This document shows positions 58,432 to 64,000 of a stretch of 64,000 bases of DNA, piece by piece. Numbering within the stretch: position 1 is the first letter of the stretch; the number at the start of each line of letters is the position of its first letter. The DNA comes from Lanius collurio (lineage: Eukaryota > Chordata > Aves > Passeriformes > Laniidae): NCBI GenBank assembly GCA_020086605.1, contig JACBWW010000008.1, forward strand, positions 28,503,996-28,567,995, read 5' to 3'. The translations under genes and the position numbers were made by a program. Under the pieces are notes generated by a model. It did no database searches. It worked only from the letters and a program-made list of their open reading frames with translations, and was not told the DNA's origin.

Positions 58432-58577
58432 GAAAGACGGGCAAAGAATTTTCAGGCCTGTGGCAGCTAGAAAGGGAGGTAGATGAAGATGAGGGAGCAT
58501 GGGGGCTTGCAGGGGTTTCTAATGGGTTGAATGCTTGGATCTCTAGCAAGTTCCCAGGCAGAGGCATCCACATGCAG
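58432..58577 (+). other. Splice-bounded open segment, function unknown
   Basis: A strong acceptor (CTCCTCTGTTTCAG) and a strong donor (CAG then GTGAGA) bound 146 bases open in the frame that starts KTGKEFSGLWQLEREVDEDE and ends GRGIHMQ. Intron phase would be 1 in and 0 out. This is the most exon-like unidentified segment in the window. A loose resemblance to the avidin stretch GKE..MWLLR was considered and not accepted. No neighbouring segment completes a known fold. Confidence 0.22.
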
Positions 58578-59228
58578 GTGAGATGAAAGCCATGGTCAGG
58601 GTGAATGCTCAGCTCTGCATTTTTAAAGCATTTGTGTTTGGAATCACTGCATCTCTGGGCATGGTTCCTGCTATTCCTACTTTCTCAGTGTCTGGGCAGC
58701 ATGAGAGGGAAGCAGCTCCTGAGGGGGATGCAATCCCTCTGGAGATGCCCCACATGCTCCTCAGTACTCTAAGAACCTGCACTGGTGACAATTCAGGCTC
58801 TGTCTCCTCATGTCAGCTGTGATACCACTTACATGAGGACGGGGCGCATGGGTCACACCCAAGACTGCTCCCACACACAGTCCTTGCTCTCTGCCCATGG
58901 GCCTCTCACCCTTCTGCACAAGTCAGTCCCTGCACAGTGAGCATCTTTGATACTTGGGATGGCAACTGAGTGTCCAAACTACCTACCCATACATTCATCT
59001 GTAAATCCATCTATCCCTTCCTCCCTCTTAAAACCAACCTATGCATGATCTATATATCAGCACATCTCCCTCCCTCAATCCATGCATGCTTCCCTCCCTG
59101 CTGGACCCCTGACTGTATGTATGTACCCTTGCTCTCTACATCACCTCATGACACTAACAGATGTATGTTTCATGGTCTATGTCTCCCACATTCTGCTGAA
59201 GCTGCTTTTACTTCTTTCCTTGGCTCAG

Positions 59229-59265
59229 GATTTGGCAGAGAAGGAAGCAGAAGCAGCCATGAGAG
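59229..59265 (+). other. Short splice-bounded open segment
   Basis: A long pyrimidine tract ending in CTTGGCTCAG and a perfect GAGAG/GTAAGT donor bound 37 bases encoding DLAEKEAEAAMR. It is too short to judge on content. It is recorded because both splice signals are strong and lie on the same strand as the 58.4 kb segment. Confidence 0.15.
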
Positions 59266-61930
59266 GTAAGTTGAGACTGTTTGCTTCACAGTCCTGTGCA
59301 ACTCGCCTCCTCCCCTGCAAAATGCGGGCTGATCCTGGCACCGAGGCAGGGAGAGGAGGAGGCTAGTCCTGAGGGCTAGCTCAGAAATTTGGCAGGGTTG
59401 GTGGCAGTGAAACAGCCCAGGCAGAGCTGCACAACCGCCCACAACCAGTGCCCTACTGCAAAGGCTTCTGCCAAAGCTATGGATTTCCCAAACGAGCTCC
59501 TGCCTGAGACATGACCCTGTGCTGGGTGGAGACAATAGACATGGACCCCTCTGCATGTTCATGCTGGGGACCTTCCCTGATGGAAATTTTTTTTAAACCA
59601 AGTATACCCCAGGCCATGTTCTCCTGCACTTTTTTCCTGCTGGGCTTGCGCTGGTCCCTGTTCCATGCCAGGAAGCTGGACCCATCCCTGCTCCATGTGG
59701 ATGCAGTCCGTGGGCTGCTTTGACCTGGCCCATTCTCAGCATATGCAGGCCTGGCTTGTACCAGCTCCCCTGGCGATCTTGGCACAGCATCCACCTTGGG
59801 GAGGGTGGGATATGGCAGCAAAGGCAAGTTTGGATGTGCCTCTGCCTACTTGGGGCAGGGTGCGTCCAGGCAGGGCTCCAGCCTGCAGCAGGAAGCCTCT
59901 GCTCGCTCAGCGGCTGCGTGAGCCACCAGAGAGCCCAAGCCTTGGAGGAAGTGCCCTGGCCCCACAGTGGGACAGGGAGGTGCCAGCACTGGGACTGGTC
60001 TCATGGTCCCTTCCTGTTTTTCTTCTCCACGGCTTGAAGACAGAGTTGATTTTGGCATCGGGATCCCTCTCCTTTATTCCAGATTGCTGCTCACCCCAGC
60101 CCTTCTCTTGCATCTTCTCTGCTCCACTGGAAAGCCCTGTCTGCCCACGTCCAGCACCAGTGCATCCTCCCCTTGGGCATCTGGGAGTGCAGCACTGGGC
60201 ATCTTTATTACCCAAAGCACAGGATTTGTGGCTTCCTTTGGGTCCCCAAGGCCTGTGTGTCACATTTACAGGCTGCTGGGGCAGGGAGCTGAGCCATGGG
60301 GCATCCCAGCAGGCAGCTGCAGTGTAGGCAGGCAGGACTTTGTAGTGGCATGTGGCCCCCTTGCCTGCTCCTGGTATCTCCAGCTGCCAAACGGGTGGCA
60401 GGTCAGGACTCCTTACATCAGAGAGAAAAGGGGTCCCCCTCCAGGGCTGTGGGCAGCAGGATGCAGTGATGAGAACCAGATGTGCCTCTCCTGCCCTCAA
60501 GCTGCCCTGGTCACCAGAAGTGTGTGTCCCCACTGCCTGGCCAGGCAAGCCCCAGCTGAGGGACACAAGGCTTGCCACATGGAGGACAAAAGATCTATGG
60601 GTTCCCTAGCCAGCAGCAACACACTTCAGTTTGGAGCATGCCTGGGCTTTCTGGAGATTAGAAGCAGGCAGAATACAGGGGCCAGAGCTGCTGTCACACA
60701 TGCTCTCCCATTTTCTGGCTGCTATGCTGCTACATCTCAAGCAGGCATCAGCCTCTAAACCAGAACCAGATGCCAGGAAGTTACTGAGTTGTTTGCAAAC
60801 ACTGGAGCCACAGCTATGGGAGGTACATGACCTGTGTTCCACAGCATCTCTGGGCAACCACTGGCTTGATCCCCTCCACAGTGGCAGAGGAGTGGGATCT
60901 GGTGGTGACAAGAGGAAGCTTCAAAGGGGTAAAGGCTGCCAGTGCCATGCTGGGGACAGAGAAGAGACAAGGGTGACCATAACAAGACAAGGCTGACTGT
61001 GTGACGCATCAGAATGTGGGTTGGATGCTGGGGACCAGAGCCCAGCAGGGTATGGCAGTGTGATATACCTGGAGATGTCAAGCTGTGGGATACCCCTGGG
61101 AGAGGGGATGTAGCTGCTGAGCCTGGAATGTGCTGAATGTCCCAGTGCTGAGCCTGAGGCAGGATCTGGCTCCTTGCACCTCCCCATCTTGATACCCTGC
61201 CCTACCTGGCCCATGGAGAGCTCTGCTCTTGTCCAAGGACAGTAGCACACTGTAGAGGGATGACCCCCATCTCTCTCATTCACAGTGTCTGTGCTCATGA
61301 GGGGCTGGAACCCCACAAAGCCAACCCCACGAAGACCCCTCATGACCCCACACCCAGGGGCACCCAGTGTGGACAGCAAGGAGCCTATGGGCACACAACA
61401 CATTGCAAAAGGCACAGTCTGTCCCAGATCTCTCCAACCCAGTCCACACAAGGACCCCGTTCACGGGCAGCCCCAGGACCCGCGTGGGCCCCTACCCTGC
61501 ACTGGCTCTGCTCCCTGTGCTGCACGCATTGCTGCTGTCTGAATTTCCACCCAGCTCCATCTGGATCTCGTTGGGCTGCTGGCACTGAGCACTGAGGTCG
61601 GGAGGTGCCAACACATGGAAGCCATTAGAGGAGCCGGGTCGAGGTGCGGCAAGGGGGCCACATGCAGAGTGAGGGGGGCTGTGCAGAGGGTCCTGTCTCG
61701 GCTGTCACGCTGGTGAGAGCAGGGGACATGTCCCACACAGGCCTGCAGCCTCTTCTGGCACTTAGCCTCGGCATGGGTCTCTCTCAGCCCCTCCAGGCAC
61801 CTGAGGAGAAGGCTGAAGAGTTTGGGAAGTGCCTGTGCACCTCCTGCAAGGACCATTCCCAAGCTGGCACTCACCCCTCCCTTGGCCCAGCATGATCTGC
61901 AAAGGGGTTTTGCCTGGACAGTGCCAATGA
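59266..61930. other. Non-coding stretch left of IL11RA
   Basis: Long frames on both strands (up to 263 codons at 59967-60758) overlap one another and carry no recognisable domain, so low stop-codon density is the likelier reason. There is no canonical plus-strand poly(A) signal, as would be expected for a convergent CCL27. Confidence 0.4.
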
Positions 61931-61948
61931 TAGCATTGGCATATCCCC

Positions 61949-61954
61949 TTTATT
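61949..61954 (-). terminator. Poly(A) signal of IL11RA
   Basis: Minus-strand AATAAA (plus TTTATT) lies about 335 bases downstream of the IL11RA stop codon. The transcript should end near 61930. Confidence 0.75.
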
Positions 61955-62287
61955 GGCATCGCTGCTCCGTCCAGCCACAGCACGGGGGATGGGGGCAGAG
62001 GGAAGGGGCACGGGGTGTTCTCTTCCACCTGCTGGCAGCTGGTGGGGGGTGACAGGCAGGGATCAGCACCCCTTGGGCTGGCAGTGGTGCCCGGCACCCC
62101 CGGGAGCCTACACCCATGGTCCCCCTCAACACCAGGCAGTGAAGTGGGGCTGGCTCAGTGTCTTATCCCCATTTGTTTAGCAGCGCTCGGAGGTGGAGCT
62201 GGCCTGTCACCCTGAGCCTGAAGTGACTCCAGCTGGCTCCTGGTGGGCTCAGGCAGTCCAACGCTCCTGGGAGCAGAGCCTCTCTCC

Positions 62288-63662
62288 TTAGGATCCATCC
62301 TGCAACCCCAGGGTGTTGGGGGCTCCGGCAATGTCCACAGCTGTGGGGTGACCCAGGAGGCGTGGGGTCCTTGGGGGCCAGCAGTGGCATCAAGTCCCAC
62401 ACGTGGGCAAGCGGGTGCAGGGAGCAGGGATCGGCCAGGGCTCACTACAGGATCTGAGCTTCTGCCGAGAGAGAGGACAGGGGGTCAAGGGGGACACTGG
62501 GGACACTGACCTGCCCCACACTCTGCACTCCCTCCCATATTCCCCCCATTCCCCACCCTGCACCTCGACTCACTTGGTAGTGCCTTCAAGTGGGTGGCAG
62601 CAACCAGAAAGTTGGGTTTGGTCTTGTCCTTGCCATGTTTCCTCACCCGGAGCCTGAGGATGAGAGCAGTGGTGGCTGAAGACCCCAAGCAGCCCCCCTG
62701 AGCATTGGGATTGCCCACATTCCCAGTGATCCTGCTCTGTGTTTCCATCCAGCTGTGCCCAGCTCAGTTTAACCTCTCCAGTGGGTCAGCTCCAGGGCTA
62801 CAGCAGGAACTGGTCACAAGATAGAACAGGATTGGGATGGGAACAGGGACTGACAGCAGAGCAGGAGCATGGCATGGAGATCCCATGGCAGGATGAGAGG
62901 GGATGTGGTCAAGATCCCCAGGGATTCCCAGGGAGCAAAGGCACATGGAGGGGTGTCTCTGCTGACTCTGGAGTGTGTGAATCCCCAGCAGGAGCCTTTG
63001 GGTAGATATTAAAAGCAGCAGCATCTTGAGGGGATTCAGAGAAAGGTCCCTTGGATCTGAGATCATTGGAAAGACCCCAGGCCAGGCTAGGCAGTACTGG
63101 GCATGCTGGGAAGAGGCTCTGGGGTGACACAGGGGCAAGGGGAGTGTAAAACACCCTATAGGGCATCAAGTGTGTTTTGGAAGGGCCCCAGAGCGGGGCT
63201 GGGGGATCACAGGGCACTCCATGCTGAGGGTTCAGGATGGGATACGGACAACAATCATACAGACTCTCCTCAAAACCCAGCCTACCAGATGAGGATGGTG
63301 ATGACAAGAACAGCAGCCAGGACAAAGAAGGCGAAGATCCCAAGGGACACCATGATGGCCATCTTCTCCAAAGGGTCACTGTGATCTGGGACAGAGAGAC
63401 TGTCACAGCCGAGGGACGCCACAGTCCCCAGCAGCCAGGGAATCCTACAGCATGCTCCTGGACACTCCAGCAGCCCAGCCACACACGGGCATGGGTCAAG
63501 AGACCTTTCCCACTGCTCTCAGCCACACACACAGCACTCCTGTCCACCACCCCCAGCTCTACTCACTGATGGGCTCAGGGTTGGGAGCCTGGGAGGGCTC
63601 CTCTGCCAGGCTCTCCAGTCTGGCATCTGTAGTGGTTTCTTCACTTGCTGTGGAGGCCAGGT
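62288..63662 (-). CDS. IL11RA: IL11RA, last four exons (5' part outside window)
   Basis: Alpha chain of the interleukin-11 receptor, a type I membrane protein that binds IL-11 and recruits gp130. Minus-strand exons are 63567-63662, 63286-63385, 62574-62653 and 62288-62340, all GT-AG and in phase, giving 109 codons plus stop. The first encodes an acidic juxtamembrane stalk (STASEETTTDARLESLAEE). The second has DPLEKMAIMVSLGIFAF and a hydrophobic transmembrane helix, against human DPLEQVAVLASLGILSF. The third begins the tail with LRVRKHGKDKTKPNFL (human LRLRRGGKDGSPKPGFL). The last reads VDIAGAPNTLGLQDGS (human VDRRPGAPNL). The tail is short, as expected of a non-signalling alpha chain. The cytokine-binding fibronectin domains and the WSxWS motif lie beyond the right edge. 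CNTFR is excluded because it is GPI-anchored. Confidence 0.93.
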
Positions 63663-64000
63663 CTGGAAGAACAGAAGAGATGGAAACACTCACCAAAAGC
63701 ATAGGCAGCACCCCAGCGACCCACAGAGAGGAGCAAGGAAGGGTGTCCTTGTGCCCCGGAGATCCCTTGAGCCCAAGGGTGTCACCAAGGTGCTAATGGT
63801 GCTCTGGAAGCCCCGCTCTGTCCCAAGCCTGTGGGGGACAGTCCCCAAATGGCATCAGCACAGCTGTAGGCTGACATGGACTGGGAGAGGTTTTGTCCTC
63901 CTGCAGCTCTGCCTCCCAGCCTTAAGTGACCTGGGAATTGAGACTTGCTCTGGTTGATATTTGGGGGAACGAGTGCCATGGGGAAGAGACTCAGGAGGGG
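63663..64000 (-). other. IL11RA intron running off the window
   Basis: No WSxWS or fibronectin-like exon is visible in these bases, so the next upstream exon lies outside the window. Confidence 0.6.

Noticed and set aside
58317..58586. Loose resemblance of the 58.4 kb segment to an avidin C-terminal stretch
   Set aside because: Only scattered residues match, the conserved tryptophan-containing strands are missing, and no partner exon for the avidin N-terminal half was found nearby.
59665..60758. Overlapping frames of 220-263 codons on both strands left of IL11RA
   Set aside because: Three different frames are open at once, pointing to low stop-codon density rather than coding. No family resemblance was found.
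61510..61715. Minus-strand frame ending in QPNEIQMELGGNSDSSNACS, protein-like in composition
   Set aside because: It lies beyond the IL11RA poly(A) signal, has no convincing acceptor or upstream exon, and matches no family I know.

Overview
The window reads as vertebrate nuclear DNA from a bird, most likely a songbird. The genes have introns, splice sites, TATA boxes and poly(A) signals. The interspersed repeats are CR1 retroposon 3' ends, the dominant avian LINE, plus an endogenous-retrovirus LTR of a type I associate with passerines. Three genes are recognisable, in an order and orientation matching the mammalian block IL11RA - CCL27 - CCL19 - CCL21 on human 9p13. In birds that block lies on the Z chromosome, so Z linkage is inferred here, not shown.

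Layout. Positions 1-28600 are non-coding as far as I can see. They hold an AT-rich island near 6.9-7.3 kb that looks like a conserved non-coding element, a low-complexity A-rich tract at 12.8 kb, and a repeat-rich zone at 16.8-22.7 kb. That zone contains three CR1 3' fragments, an ERV/LTR remnant, and two rearranged copies of an unnamed dispersed repeat. Positions 28694-30670 hold a complete CCL21-type chemokine gene on the plus strand, with a probable intron in its 3' UTR. Positions 37684-40840 hold a complete four-exon CCL19 gene on the plus strand. Positions 61930-63662 hold the last four exons of IL11RA on the minus strand, whose 5' part lies beyond the right edge.

Between CCL19 and IL11RA there are about 21 kb where mammals carry CCL27. 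I could not find CCL27 there. Instead, 56.9-59.3 kb has a few splice-bounded open segments and a degenerate 33-bp tandem repeat, which may or may not belong to an unrecognised gene.

How the genes work together: CCL19 and CCL21 are the two ligands of CCR7 and guide naive lymphocytes and mature dendritic cells. IL11RA is the ligand-binding chain of the IL-11 receptor, which signals through gp130. The most interesting regulatory observation is that both chemokine promoters have the same compact layout: a GAAANNGAAA interferon-regulatory-factor motif 24-27 bp upstream of the TATA element. The CCL21 promoter also has a kappa-B consensus. Most long open frames in the rest of the window show no recognisable domain and overlap one another in several frames, so they are not annotated as genes.
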